NCBI GenBank assembly: GCA_021776785.1
Contig: JAJFFF010000004.1
Span: 1-64,000, forward strand
Length of the DNA: 64,000 nucleotides
Direction: 5' to 3'
DNA from: Planctomycetota bacterium
Lineage (GTDB): Bacteria > Planctomycetota > PLA2
Below are positions 16,918-25,188 of this stretch, piece after piece. A model generated the notes under the pieces. That model saw nothing but the letters and a program-made list of their open reading frames with translations. It ran no database searches and had not been told where the DNA came from. Made by a program: the position numbers and the translations under genes. The stretch's first letter is position 1; each line of letters begins with the position of its first letter.

Positions 16918-18914
16918 TCGCCTCCGTAAAAGCGCGCGAAGAAGTCACGCAACCGGGGGCCGCACGCATCGGCGCTGGGTAGGTCCGTATCCCGAATCAC
17001 CATCGCGAACGCGATGCGCGGGCGGTTCGCGCGCGCCGGCGCGAACCCCGCGATCCACGAGTTGTAGAGCCTGCCGTTGCGCGAGGATTGAACCTGCGCG
17101 GTTCCGGTCTTGCAGCCAATGCCGTGCGCTTCAAGGCTCCATCCGTGCGCGGTACCGATGCGGGGAACGTCCAGAAGCGCTTTGCGCACCAACGTCAACA
17201 AGTGAGCGGGGAGCGGAATCGGTCGCGTAACCGGCTCGGTGCGGCGCGGGCCAACTTGCGCCACGGCGAAGAGCTTCGGAAGGCGCCCCGTCGCGAGCCC
17301 AGCGTACGCGCGGGCCATCTGCGCCGGGCTCAATTGCACGCGCCCTTGCCCGATCGCCGCCGTGACTTTTTCACCCCATCCGGACTTGTCAAAATTCCAA
17401 CCGGCGGCAGCGCGCCGCGCGTTCTCCGGAGGCAACCCGGTGGGCTCCCCAAAACCAAACATGCGACCGAGGGCGAGAAAGTCTTCCTCATGCCGAGACT
17501 CGATGAACTCCCGCAAGATCGTCTGGTAGTACACGTTGCAGGACTCGGTGAGTGACCGATGGAGGTCCAAAGGACCATGCGCCTTGTGGCACGTCATCCG
17601 TCCGCGGATCACGCGCCCGTGCGAGTTGTGAAACACCTTGTTGCAGGCGATCACCCGACTCGGCGAAATAAGTTCGGCGTGAAGCCCGGCGAGGGCGGTG
17701 AACGGCTTAAGAATGGAGCCGGGAATCGTCGGTGAGCACGAGCGTTCAACGAGCGGCGTAAGGCGCGAGACTTGCCGCCGTGGAATCCTGTCTCCCTTTT
17801 TTGCGGCCGCGTCGGCGCGGTGCTGTCTCTCGACCCAGTACTGAAGCACGGTGTTGTAGTCGCGGGGCTCAAAACTCGGCGCCGTCGCCATGGCAAGGAC
17901 GGCGCCGGTATCGGCATTGACGACGACAAAAGCGCCGCGCGCCTTGTGAAGCGCGTCATACGCCATCGCCTGATCCTGGCGCCGCATCGTGAGTTGCACG
18001 TCGAGCCCGTGCAGCGGCGCCTGGCGATCCGTTTCTTCATCCGTCATACGGCCGTGGCGGCGACGCATTTGCTTCCAACCCACCATGCCGGTCAGCTCGC
18101 GGTTGAGCAGGCGCTCGACACCGCTCACACCGCGCGCTCGCGAAACCCACTGAAGCCCGCCGCCGGGGCGGTTGGCGCGTTCGCCTTCGCGCTTTGCGAT
18201 GCCGACAAGATGCGCGAACGGAGGGCCGACAAGACACTGCCGCGCGTTGACGGTCAAGATGCCGAATGCGGGATAGCGGTGCGGATACAACTCGACCAAG
18301 CGCGCGACTTCATAGGGCACGCCACGCACAATCACGCGCGGCCGCCACCCCTTGTCCGCCCACACGTTACGCACGTCCGCGGTCTTGCGCTCTACGGCCA
18401 GTTTGCCCAACTGCTTGTTCACCGACTTTTCCACACGCTTGAACTCGTCCCAACAGAGCTTCAAAAGGTCGGTGCGCCGCATCTTGAGCGCGGACGCGAG
18501 TTTGGTCAGCTCACGCCGATCGACAAAGCGAAGTCCGCGCTTGGTCCGCCCCTCCGTTTCCGCAAACGGCCGCGCTTTGCACCGTGGACACTTGGGGACC
18601 TTCTGGTTCGGCTTGACGTAGCGATGAAAGGCACAGTAGTCGCACTCGTGCAGGCGCCCGTGCCAAGCGGACGCGTACAGCACCAAGTCATACGCGATGT
18701 CGTCGCCCGAGAGCATCAGTCCATCGGCGTCGAGGATCCGGCCGCGCCGCGCAACGAGCGGGGCCCAACCAGCATTCGGCGTTCGCGCCGCCGCCAGCCA
18801 CTGATCGTGCTCCAAAATCTGGATCTCGACGAGACGCCCGGCCAACAAAAGAAAGCCACACACCATGCCGATCACGAGCAGACCGATCCGCTGCCTAAAA
18901 TCGAGCGTGATCAT
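16914..18914 (-). CDS. mrdA: Penicillin-binding protein 2 with inserted CxxC-CxxC segment
   Basis: This is the class B transpeptidase partner of RodA, 666 residues: one membrane anchor (about 10-29), the dimerisation region and the transpeptidase domain. The active-site SxxK is in PGSILKPF, SxN is SCN in LTESCNVYY and KTG is in GCKTGTAQ. Between the conserved RRGRILDADG segment (57-66) and the rest of the pedestal lies an insertion with C91-x2-C94 and C109-x2-C112 (HECDYCAFH ... KCPRCKA), a zinc-ribbon pattern on the outer face of the membrane that I do not know from PBP2 proteins. The ATG at 18912-18914 overlaps the mreD stop, which sets the start. Confidence 0.93.
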   Translation of the reverse strand: MITLDFRQRIGLLVIGMVCGFLLLAGRLVEIQILEHDQWLAAARTPNAGWAPLVARRGRILDADGLMLSGDDIAYDLVLYASAWHGRLHECDYCAFHRYVKPNQKVPKCPRCKARPFAETEGRTKRGLRFVDRRELTKLASALKMRRTDLLKLCWDEFKRVEKSVNKQLGKLAVERKTADVRNVWADKGWRPRVIVRGVPYEVARLVELYPHRYPAFGILTVNARQCLVGPPFAHLVGIAKREGERANRPGGGLQWVSRARGVSGVERLLNRELTGMVGWKQMRRRHGRMTDEETDRQAPLHGLDVQLTMRRQDQAMAYDALHKARGAFVVVNADTGAVLAMATAPSFEPRDYNTVLQYWVERQHRADAAAKKGDRIPRRQVSRLTPLVERSCSPTIPGSILKPFTALAGLHAELISPSRVIACNKVFHNSHGRVIRGRMTCHKAHGPLDLHRSLTESCNVYYQTILREFIESRHEEDFLALGRMFGFGEPTGLPPENARRAAAGWNFDKSGWGEKVTAAIGQGRVQLSPAQMARAYAGLATGRLPKLFAVAQVGPRRTEPVTRPIPLPAHLLTLVRKALLDVPRIGTAHGWSLEAHGIGCKTGTAQVQSSRNGRLYNSWIAGFAPARANRPRIAFAMVIRDTDLPSADACGPRLRDFFARFYGGE

Positions 18915-19417
18915 GCGAACTCGTACCCGCGACTGCGCAACGCACCGCGGAAGAACCGCGTGCGATCCCAAATCCCAAACACGAACGGTGCAAGCGATGC
19001 GCTCATGACCGCTTGCACGAGCGCGCGCGACAGGCCGCCGCCGCCGGCGCCACCCAGGCGCACCGAAACGATCAGCAGCCCGAGGAACGCGTACATGATG
19101 CCGCAGAACAAAGACGCGACGACGTGTGACGTCAAAGCGTCGCTCGGGACGTACCGGCGAATGCGGAGCGCCAAGTACGCGGTCGCTCCGTACAGGAATG
19201 CGAAGTTACCGATCGGTGAGACGCTAAAACAATCGGCGAGCACGCCCAGAAGCACAGCAAAGCCGAGTTGCCGCGTGTTGCCCGCGCGAAACCCAATGTA
19301 GATCGACGTGACGAGCATCACGCTGGGCGGGGCCTCCTGCATCCACATCGAATCCGGCGCAAACAGCCGGAACGTGTTATCGAAAAACACCGCGAGAAAG
19401 ACTCCGATGTACGCCAC
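18911..19417 (-). CDS. mreD: Rod shape-determining protein MreD
   Basis: The 168-residue hydrophobic protein has about five membrane helices and matches MreD by size, topology and place between mreC and mrdA. The segments VTSIYIGFRAGNTRQLGFAV and LLGVLADCFSVSPIGNFAFL, the latter with the D/G-rich turn typical of MreD, support it. MreD links the cytoplasmic MreB filament system to PBP2 and RodA. It starts 3 bp after the mreC stop and overlaps mrdA in an ATGA. Confidence 0.85.
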   Translation of the reverse strand: MAYIGVFLAVFFDNTFRLFAPDSMWMQEAPPSVMLVTSIYIGFRAGNTRQLGFAVLLGVLADCFSVSPIGNFAFLYGATAYLALRIRRYVPSDALTSHVVASLFCGIMYAFLGLLIVSVRLGGAGGGGLSRALVQAVMSASLAPFVFGIWDRTRFFRGALRSRGYEFA

Positions 19418-19420
19418 GAC

Positions 19421-20203
19421 TTACTTGCGCCCCGTGTCGAGCACGGTGACTTCGGCCCAACTCGAAAGCGACACGGCCGGCGTCACGCGAATCTCTAACA
19501 CGCCGTCTTCGTTGAAGTCTTCCACGCTTGACACTTCACCGACAAAGAGATCACCGGGCATGATCGCGTGCCCCATCATCGTGAACACTTTGTCGCCCGG
19601 TCGCACGCGACCTGTCTTGCGGACCAGCCGAATCTCCATCTCGCGGTCGCCCGCGCCAACGGCGATTCCTGCCAGCGCGCCCTCTTCGGATAGCACTTTG
19701 ACTTCCATGCGCATGGTCGGATCGTCGATGCGGCGCACGGTGGCGCCATGCTTGTCGACGCTGGTCACCGTCCCCATCAACGCACTCCCGACCACGACGG
19801 GCATGCCGCTGCGAACGCCGACCGCCTGGCCGACATCGATGCGAAAACCGACGCGATACGGATTCGTTTCGACCGCGTAGATCCACCCATCAATCGGCCG
19901 CGGCCGACGGCGCGCGGTGGATTTTGCGGTCAGGCCCGCAAGCTGGCGCGCCTTCCCCAATTGATCCTTGAGCTCGGCGACCTGGTGCTGGCTGCGCGCG
20001 AGTTCCGCACGCAGTTTGACCAAGTCAATCGCCTCGCGATGCGTCGCCCCCGCCGCTTGCGCCAGCAGTGGCTTGTGGATCAACTGACGGTAGACCGTCG
20101 GTAAAACCTCCTCGCCCGGCAAATTGCGTGGGTTGAGCACGGCGATGACAAAAAGCACCGCCAGAACGAGCAAATATCGATCGATCCTACGAAATCGACG
20201 CAT
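19421..20203 (-). CDS. mreC: Rod shape-determining protein MreC
   Basis: The 260-residue protein has a short cytoplasmic basic start (MRRFRRIDRY), one membrane helix (about 10-24), a coiled-coil region with the LARSQHQVAELKDQLGKA heptads, and the beta-rich MreC domain (WIYAVETNPYRVGFRIDVG, GVRSGMPVVVGSALMGTV, RPGDKVFTMM). MreC is the periplasmic scaffold activating PBP2-RodA. The ATG at 20203 is chosen because the membrane anchor follows immediately. The longer frame extends into the 84-bp repeat region and is not protein-like. mreC is separated from mreB by 683 bp of repeat DNA, whereas mreBC are usually adjacent. Confidence 0.92.
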   Translation of the reverse strand: MRRFRRIDRYLLVLAVLFVIAVLNPRNLPGEEVLPTVYRQLIHKPLLAQAAGATHREAIDLVKLRAELARSQHQVAELKDQLGKARQLAGLTAKSTARRRPRPIDGWIYAVETNPYRVGFRIDVGQAVGVRSGMPVVVGSALMGTVTSVDKHGATVRRIDDPTMRMEVKVLSEEGALAGIAVGAGDREMEIRLVRKTGRVRPGDKVFTMMGHAIMPGDLFVGEVSSVEDFNEDGVLEIRVTPAVSLSSWAEVTVLDTGRK

Positions 20204-20261
20204 GGGAGTGGTTCTAGGGTCGCGGCGGACGACCCACAAAGTATAGGGCCCCAATGTCCAC

Positions 20262-20282
20262 ACCACAACGACAAGTTGTGGT
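20262..20282. repeat. Short perfect inverted repeat upstream of mreC
   Basis: ACCACAAC (20262-20269) and GTTGTGGT (20275-20282) form a perfect 8-bp stem around a GACAA loop, about 60 bp upstream of the mreC start codon. It could be an operator or an mRNA hairpin in the mreC leader. There is no T-run, so it is not an obvious terminator. Confidence 0.5.
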
Positions 20283-20486
20283 CTCAGGCGCAGAGCGCAC
20301 GGGCGGAGCGTGCGCTTTGTCGGGGCACCGATGGAGCCTATGGATTCGGTCGCCCGGATGCCCCAAGTGCCTCCATCTAACTCTGCCTCACGGCCGACCG
20401 ACGCCCAGGCCACGGCGGGTCAATGGACGCGTATCTCCACCACAATCGGAAAGCGCACACACCGTCGGGCACGGAGCCCAAAAACA

Positions 20487-20878
20487 CCGCTTCGTCAGAT
20501 GGTCAAACCAACGCAAACGCCGCCATACCCATCACGGAGCAACCGAGCCAACGCCAAACCAAACGAACGCCAAGGTCTCAACATCGTCAGATGTTGAACC
20601 AAAGAAATCCGGGCGACACGGAGCAACCAAATTGGCGCCAAACCCAGCGAACGTCAAGGTCGCAACATCGTCAGATGTTGAACCAAAGAAATCCGGGCGA
20701 CACGGAGCAACCGAATTGGCGCCAAACCGAGCGAACGTCAAAGTCTCAACATCGTCAGATGTTGAACCAAAGAAAACCGGGCGACACGGAGCAACCGAAT
20801 TGGCGCCAAACCGAGCGAACGTCAAGGTCTCAACATCGTCAGATGTTGAACCAAAGAAGATGCTGAACCAAAGAAACT
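20487..20878. repeat. 84-bp tandem repeat array between mreB and mreC
   Basis: The 18-bp dyad CAACATCGTCAGATGTTG occurs at 20579, 20663, 20747 and 20831, exactly 84 bp apart, with near-identical sequence between copies (AACCAAAGAAA, GGGCGACACGGAGCAACC and TTGGCGCCAAACC blocks). A degenerate copy precedes it from about 20487. Because 84 is a multiple of three, every frame stays open through the array, which creates spurious open frames on both strands. The array ends 8 bp before the mreB stop codon. The dyad can form a 7-bp stem with a GTCA loop, and TTGGCGCCAA is a second dyad in each unit. Confidence 0.9.
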
Positions 20879-20886
20879 CCGCAGAG

Positions 20887-21936
20887 CTAATCGTCAGCGT
20901 GATCGAGGATCGACTTAACTTCGCCGAGGTTGTCGAGGAACACGCCGGTTCCGCGCGCGACTGCCGTTAGCGGGTCGTCTGCGAGTCGGCACGGCAGCCC
21001 CACCTTTTCGTGGATGGCTTTGCCGATGCCTCTTAGGAGTGCGCCGCCGCCGGCGAGCGTGATGCCCTGTTCGATCAAGTCACCGGCGAGTTCGGGCGGA
21101 CACGTCTGCAACGTCTCGCGCACCGCTTCGACGATCACCGCGACCGGTTCGCCGATCGCTTCGCGGATCTCTTCGGACGTGACGATGACCTTTTTCGGCA
21201 GACCCTTTTTGGCGTCTAAGCCGCGCACTTCCATCGTCATTTCTTTTTTGAGCGGGAACGCGCTGCCGATGGTCTTCTTGACCGTCTCTGCGCTTTGTTC
21301 ACCGATCTTTAGGTCATACGCGCTGCGCATGTAGGTGACGATCGCAAGATCCATCTCATCGCCCGCTGTGCGGATTGATGTGGACTTAACGATGCCGCCC
21401 AGCGACAGGATCGCCACTTCTGTGGTACCGCCGCCAATGTCTACAATCATCGAGCCGCGCGGCTCCGCAAAGGGAAGCCCGCAGCCGATCGCCGCCGCCA
21501 TCGGCTCCTCCATGAGGTAGACCTTGCGCGCGCCCGCACGCTCGGCCGAGTTAATCACCGCGCGCTTCTCCACCGGCGTAATGCCCGACGGCACAGCGAT
21601 CACGACACGCGGACTCACCGCCCAGTTGCGACCGTGCACCTTGTAGATGAAGTACTTCAGCATCGCTTCCGTGACTTCGAAGTCGGCGATGACGCCATCC
21701 TTCATCGGCCGAATGGCGACGATGTTGCCGGGCGTTTTGCCGAGCATTTCTTTCGCCGTCGCGCCGACCGCGCGCCCGTTGAGCAAGACTTCGGTGGTGC
21801 CTTTGCGAACCGCCACCACCGACGGCTCGTTTAAGACGATGCCGCGGCCCTTCACACAAACCAACGTGTTGGCGGTGCCCAAGTCGATACCCATATCGAC
21901 CGAGAACCGACCTAAGACCCAGTCAAGAACGCGCAT
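20887..21936 (-). CDS. mreB: Rod shape-determining protein MreB
   Basis: MreB is the actin homologue that organises the elongation complex along the inner membrane. The 349-residue protein has the phosphate-1 loop DMGIDLGTANTLV, the phosphate-2 loop MIVDIGGGTTEVAI with its aspartate, and the adenosine motif ITLAGGGALLRG. The first residues (MRVLDWVLGRF) make a short amphipathic helix of the kind used for membrane binding, which supports this start over the internal Met15. A TATACT box ends 10 bp upstream of the ATG, so the transcript may be nearly leaderless. mreC lies downstream beyond the repeat array. Confidence 0.96.
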   Translation of the reverse strand: MRVLDWVLGRFSVDMGIDLGTANTLVCVKGRGIVLNEPSVVAVRKGTTEVLLNGRAVGATAKEMLGKTPGNIVAIRPMKDGVIADFEVTEAMLKYFIYKVHGRNWAVSPRVVIAVPSGITPVEKRAVINSAERAGARKVYLMEEPMAAAIGCGLPFAEPRGSMIVDIGGGTTEVAILSLGGIVKSTSIRTAGDEMDLAIVTYMRSAYDLKIGEQSAETVKKTIGSAFPLKKEMTMEVRGLDAKKGLPKKVIVTSEEIREAIGEPVAVIVEAVRETLQTCPPELAGDLIEQGITLAGGGALLRGIGKAIHEKVGLPCRLADDPLTAVARGTGVFLDNLGEVKSILDHADD

Positions 21937-21946
21937 TTCGATGGTC

Positions 21947-21952
21947 AGTATA
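21947..21952 (-). promoter_or_regulatory. Possible -10 box for mreB
   Basis: On the minus strand, TATACT lies 10 bp upstream of the mreB start codon. No convincing -35 hexamer is seen 16-18 bp further up. If used, the mRNA would have only a few bases before the start codon, consistent with the absence of a ribosome binding site there. This is a weak call. Confidence 0.3.
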
Positions 21953-22263
21953 GGCGGTTACGGTCCCAACGCTTCGAATCCGAAATGAGTTGTGTGCTGC
22001 TATGGCGCGCGCCGGCGCACGACGGCGCCCGCGGTCGCGGTAAGCGGCGACGGCTCCAACGCCCGCGACGATCCATCCGCGGCGGGGCCCGACCAGGCCA
22101 AAAATGACCCCCGGTCCGGCGCGCGCTCGGCACCCCGTCGACGCGCGCGTGAGCACACCCTTCGAGCGCGCGCGGAACCGCGCGGCGCCGACACCGGGCA
22201 CAGCGCTCATCCGCCGGTGGATGCACCCAAGAGATCCCGGCGCCAACGCCCCGGCCCAGGCAC
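21953..22263. other. GC-rich intergenic stretch upstream of mreB
   Basis: About 310 bp between the mreB start and the terminator of the upstream unit. It is very GC-rich, with CpG-dense runs such as GCGCGCGCCGG, and no open frame that looks like a protein. Beyond a possible mreB promoter at its left edge I see no recognisable signal. Confidence 0.5.
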
Positions 22264-22296
22264 AAAAAAAGGGCGTCCAGCATGTGCTGAACGCCC
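22264..22296 (-). terminator. Intrinsic terminator of the coiled-coil/small membrane protein unit
   Basis: Read on the minus strand, GGGCGTTCAGC, a 4-base ACAT loop and GCTGGACGCCC form an 11-bp stem with one G-U pair, followed by seven Ts (22264-22270). This is a textbook rho-independent terminator. It lies 33 bp after the stop codon of the 53-residue membrane protein and ends that transcript before mreB. Confidence 0.9.
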
Positions 22297-22328
22297 GGGT
22301 TTCATCTCTAAGAAGATACTTCGCAGGG

Positions 22329-22490
22329 TTATTTCATCAACCCGATCCCGTATTCCCCCATCTTCATCTGGAGCAGAATGAACGCTCCGAGGAAGAAGAT
22401 CGTGGATAGGTAGATCAGGGCCATCGTGACCTTGTCGGACTCCGGAGTGGTGTCCAGATCATCGACGTCTAGGTGATCGTCTCTCGCCAT
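22329..22490 (-). CDS. 53-residue single-pass membrane protein
   Basis: The short protein has an acidic N-terminal half (DDHLDVDDLDTTPESD), one membrane helix (ALIYLSTIFFLGAFILL) and a short tail ending GEYGIGLMK. The ATG at 22490 has AAGGAG 7 bases upstream, which decides it over the longer open frame. It follows the coiled-coil gene by 10 bp and is followed by a strong terminator, so the two genes form one unit. I do not recognise the family. The acidic cytoplasmic part and single helix suggest a small partner of the membrane coiled-coil protein. Confidence 0.75.
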   Translation of the reverse strand: MARDDHLDVDDLDTTPESDKVTMALIYLSTIFFLGAFILLQMKMGEYGIGLMK

Positions 22491-22500
22491 CGATGACTCC

Positions 22501-23355
22501 TTAGCGGGCCGCGTAGGCGATGTCGCCCACGTCCGGGTTGCCGTTGCCACCCGTGTACTTGGTGTCGAAGATGCCGACAGCCTGACCACGCATCACGCTA
22601 TCGATGCGGATCGAGCCGATGTAGTTCGTGCCGCGACGAATGTTGTACGTGTCGCCATCGCGAACGCCGTCTTCCTTGCCGACCGAGATCGACACCAAGA
22701 CGCCGTTGTTGAGCGACTTCACAGCCATAACACGGCCATTCGAGCCACGGTTGCCGCTGATCAGCGTGCCGAACTTCTTGGCGTACTCGCCGAGCTCGAA
22801 CTTCTGCTGACGGACCTGACGCTCGAGGTCGCCCTTTTGGGCCGACAACGACTGAATCATGTCCTGGCTGTTGGAGAGCTCCACCTCAAGGCGGTTGCGA
22901 TTCTGCAGCTCTTCCTCGTACTTGTTTTTCCAGCTCAGCATGTTCTGCGTGGACTCTTGCGCCGCGTCAGACATCTTGCGCATCTGTTCGGAGTTGTCCT
23001 TGAGCTGGGTGCGTAGCCCCTCGAGCGACTGCGAGAGCGACTCGATCGTCGCTCGCTGAGTCGTGTCAGTGGCACGCGACTTTTCAAGCTGAGTGCGATG
23101 CGTCTCAGTCTCGGCCTTGGCTTGGGTCGCGCTAGCGACGGCCTCGCCTCGGGCCTGTGCGAGTTGGGTAATCTGCCGATCTTTGGCTTCAAGGGCATCG
23201 TCTTGTGCCTTCTTGTAGTCATCGAACTGCGTCAAAGTCTTTTGGTGAGCCATCTTGTAGTCGTCTTGCGCACCGAGCAGCACCGCGGCTGCACCAAACA
23301 CACAAACGGCCAACACGAGGTTCACCACGACGAAAATCTTCGCCATGCTGGACAT
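22501..23355 (-). CDS. Membrane-anchored coiled-coil protein with C-terminal beta domain
   Basis: The 284-residue protein has an N-terminal membrane helix (about 5-28, KIFVVVNLVLAVCVFGAAAV), a long coiled coil (about 30-190, Gln/Glu/Lys/Ala-rich heptads) and a compact C-terminal domain of about 85 residues (GRVMAVKSLNNGVLVSISVG, DGVRDGDTYNIRRG, IGSIRIDSVMRGQAVGIFD). The beta domain resembles the small barrel at the end of FlgT-like envelope proteins, though that is only a shape comparison. GGGAG lies upstream of the ATG, and a good promoter lies about 90 bp upstream. Its codon use is plainer and less Arg-rich than the neighbours, suggesting high expression. It is probably an abundant envelope structural protein. 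Confidence 0.72.
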   Translation of the reverse strand: MSSMAKIFVVVNLVLAVCVFGAAAVLLGAQDDYKMAHQKTLTQFDDYKKAQDDALEAKDRQITQLAQARGEAVASATQAKAETETHRTQLEKSRATDTTQRATIESLSQSLEGLRTQLKDNSEQMRKMSDAAQESTQNMLSWKNKYEEELQNRNRLEVELSNSQDMIQSLSAQKGDLERQVRQQKFELGEYAKKFGTLISGNRGSNGRVMAVKSLNNGVLVSISVGKEDGVRDGDTYNIRRGTNYIGSIRIDSVMRGQAVGIFDTKYTGGNGNPDVGDIAYAAR

Positions 23356-23447
23356 AGGGTGGTCTCCCTTCCGAGTCTCTTCTTTAGATGCCGAAACGAT
23401 CCCGCGCGCGCCTCGCCCATCACTGAGGTCGAACCGGGAAGGCGGCT

Positions 23448-23476
23448 ATATCAGCAAAAGCCCCCCGGCGAGTCAA
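23448..23476 (-). promoter_or_regulatory. Sigma-70-type promoter for the coiled-coil protein gene
   Basis: On the minus strand TTGACT (23471-23476) and TGATAT (23448-23453) are separated by exactly 17 bp, close to the TTGACA-17-TATAAT consensus. Transcription would start near 23441 and leave a leader of about 85 bases before the ATG at 23355. This is the best promoter visible in the window. Confidence 0.75.
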
Positions 23477-23532
23477 GACGGACTACAACTCGTGCGAGAT
23501 TGAACCTACCGCGGCAGGTCCATCTCTGAATT

Positions 23533-25188
23533 CTAGCCCTTAGACCGACGGTCGCGCCAGTGCGGAACACCGAAAAACACGCACGAAACAACGCCTAGGA
23601 CCAAAACGGCGTACTCGCCTCCTCTGCCAAACCAGAGGGCGGTCCCACGGGGCGGGACCCTCGCCGCCATGACCCCTTCCTCCATGACACGGTCAATTTT
23701 TTTCAAAATTGTTCCGTCAGGCCCGATTGCGCACGAAATCCCGCCGTTTGCGCACGAAAAGAAGGGGGTTCGCGTCTCCACGGCGCGCATCACCCAGCTT
23801 GCGACGGCTTGACGCTGCTCGAAGCTGTCGCCAAACCAGCCGTTGTTGACGAGATGGACGATCAGATCGACGTCCTTTTGTGCCGCGGCCCGGCGTCCCA
23901 TATCGGGATACAAACCTTCAAAACAAATCAACACGGCGCATCGGAGACCCGGCCCCGCGTCGAGTACCTGGTACCCGTCGCCTCGCTCGAGGTCGGAACT
24001 CGCGTTGTAGCCGATCGACTTGACGAGCCAAGCGATCAACTTCGACGCCGCCTCATCGGAAAGCACTTTGCGGAGCAAAAACTCCTCGCCCATCGGCACG
24101 AGCCGCTGCTTGCGGTACAGACCTTTGACCTCGCCGTCCTTGTCGATCAACACGGCCGAGTTGTGACCGCGATGCTTTCGCTCCATCGACGTGTAGCTGT
24201 TGACGCCCGCGATCAATGGGAGCTTCATGCGCCGCGCGACCATGCGCGGGTACGCGAGATCAAACCGTGAAGACGAGCCTCCGGACTCGACGTAGGGAAA
24301 CGGCGCGATCGTTTCCGGCCAAAGGATGAGGTCGGCTTTTCCATCGAGCACAGCTTGTTTGGTCAGGTCGGCAAGATGGCGCGCGTAGGGAACACCGCGC
24401 ATCTGCTCGGTGCGCTTCACGGAGTGCACTTGTTTTGTCTGCACCATGGCCACGACCGGCTGCGGCGGGCCCTTGAAGCTGGAGAGGCCGAATTCCGCCC
24501 AGTGAAGCGTTCCATAGACAAACATGGCAATGACCACGGCGGCGGCGCCCATGACGCGGCGTCGCGACGGGCGCGCGACAGCTGCCTGCACGAACGCCAT
24601 CAAGAACGACAGCCCGGCCGCCCCGACGAGGTCCACGACCTGAATCACCGGCAAGTACAGGTATTGCGAATGCGAGAGATAGAGCCAGGGGAAGCCGCCC
24701 ATGCTGACGGCGTGGTACCACTCGAACGCCGCCCAACCCAGCGCCACGCGCAGCGGATAGGGAACAAAGTGCGCGCGCCGTACGAACCACTCGAACACGA
24801 ACGTAAAGCCGGCGGCGGAAAGAAATGCCACCGCGATCCAAGCCGAGAAGTGGATGTTGCCGAGCCAGTAATAGCCCGCGAACGCGCGGAAAAACCCAAA
24901 CGCGAACGCGGCGCGCCACCACGTCGCGCCGTCGTCGAGCTCGCGCGCAAGCAGATACGGCACCAAGAGGACCCACCCCAAAAAACCCCAGTCGGGGTCG
25001 GGGAAAGCGAGTGTCTGCAACACGACCGCCAAGGCGTAAAGGCCCAAGCGGCGGCGTTGCGCCGGGTAGCGCTTCCAAAACAACAGCGGAACGATCCACC
25101 AAATCGCACCGTAGCCGTGGTTGGGTAACGACGGGTGAAACGCCAGACCCATCGGGATGGCAAACAACACGAGAAAGAGCCATCTCAT
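23533..25188 (-). CDS. lnt: Apolipoprotein N-acyltransferase
   Basis: Lnt adds the third acyl chain to the N-terminal cysteine of lipoproteins at the periplasmic face of the inner membrane. The 551-residue protein has about eight N-terminal membrane helices, a nitrilase-like periplasmic domain and a final membrane helix. The catalytic triad positions are visible: Glu in LILWPETIAPF, Lys in LYRKQRLVPMGEE and Cys in VLICFEGLYPD. The start overlaps the moeA stop in an ATGA. Presence of Lnt fits the lipobox on the RND adaptor at 28.1 kb and implies a diderm envelope. Confidence 0.94.
   Translation of the reverse strand: MRWLFLVLFAIPMGLAFHPSLPNHGYGAIWWIVPLLFWKRYPAQRRRLGLYALAVVLQTLAFPDPDWGFLGWVLLVPYLLARELDDGATWWRAAFAFGFFRAFAGYYWLGNIHFSAWIAVAFLSAAGFTFVFEWFVRRAHFVPYPLRVALGWAAFEWYHAVSMGGFPWLYLSHSQYLYLPVIQVVDLVGAAGLSFLMAFVQAAVARPSRRRVMGAAAVVIAMFVYGTLHWAEFGLSSFKGPPQPVVAMVQTKQVHSVKRTEQMRGVPYARHLADLTKQAVLDGKADLILWPETIAPFPYVESGGSSSRFDLAYPRMVARRMKLPLIAGVNSYTSMERKHRGHNSAVLIDKDGEVKGLYRKQRLVPMGEEFLLRKVLSDEAASKLIAWLVKSIGYNASSDLERGDGYQVLDAGPGLRCAVLICFEGLYPDMGRRAAAQKDVDLIVHLVNNGWFGDSFEQRQAVASWVMRAVETRTPFFSCANGGISCAIGPDGTILKKIDRVMEEGVMAARVPPRGTALWFGRGGEYAVLVLGVVSCVFFGVPHWRDRRSKG

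Noticed and set aside
20487-20878. CRISPR array
   Set aside because: The repeats are contiguous 84-bp units with near-identical sequence between dyads, not short repeats with unique spacers, and there are no cas genes.
20254-20970. Plus-strand 238-codon open frame, with others through the same region on both strands
   Set aside because: It is made of the 84-bp repeat, whose period is a multiple of three and keeps every frame open. It overlaps the mreB end and has no start signal or protein-like character.
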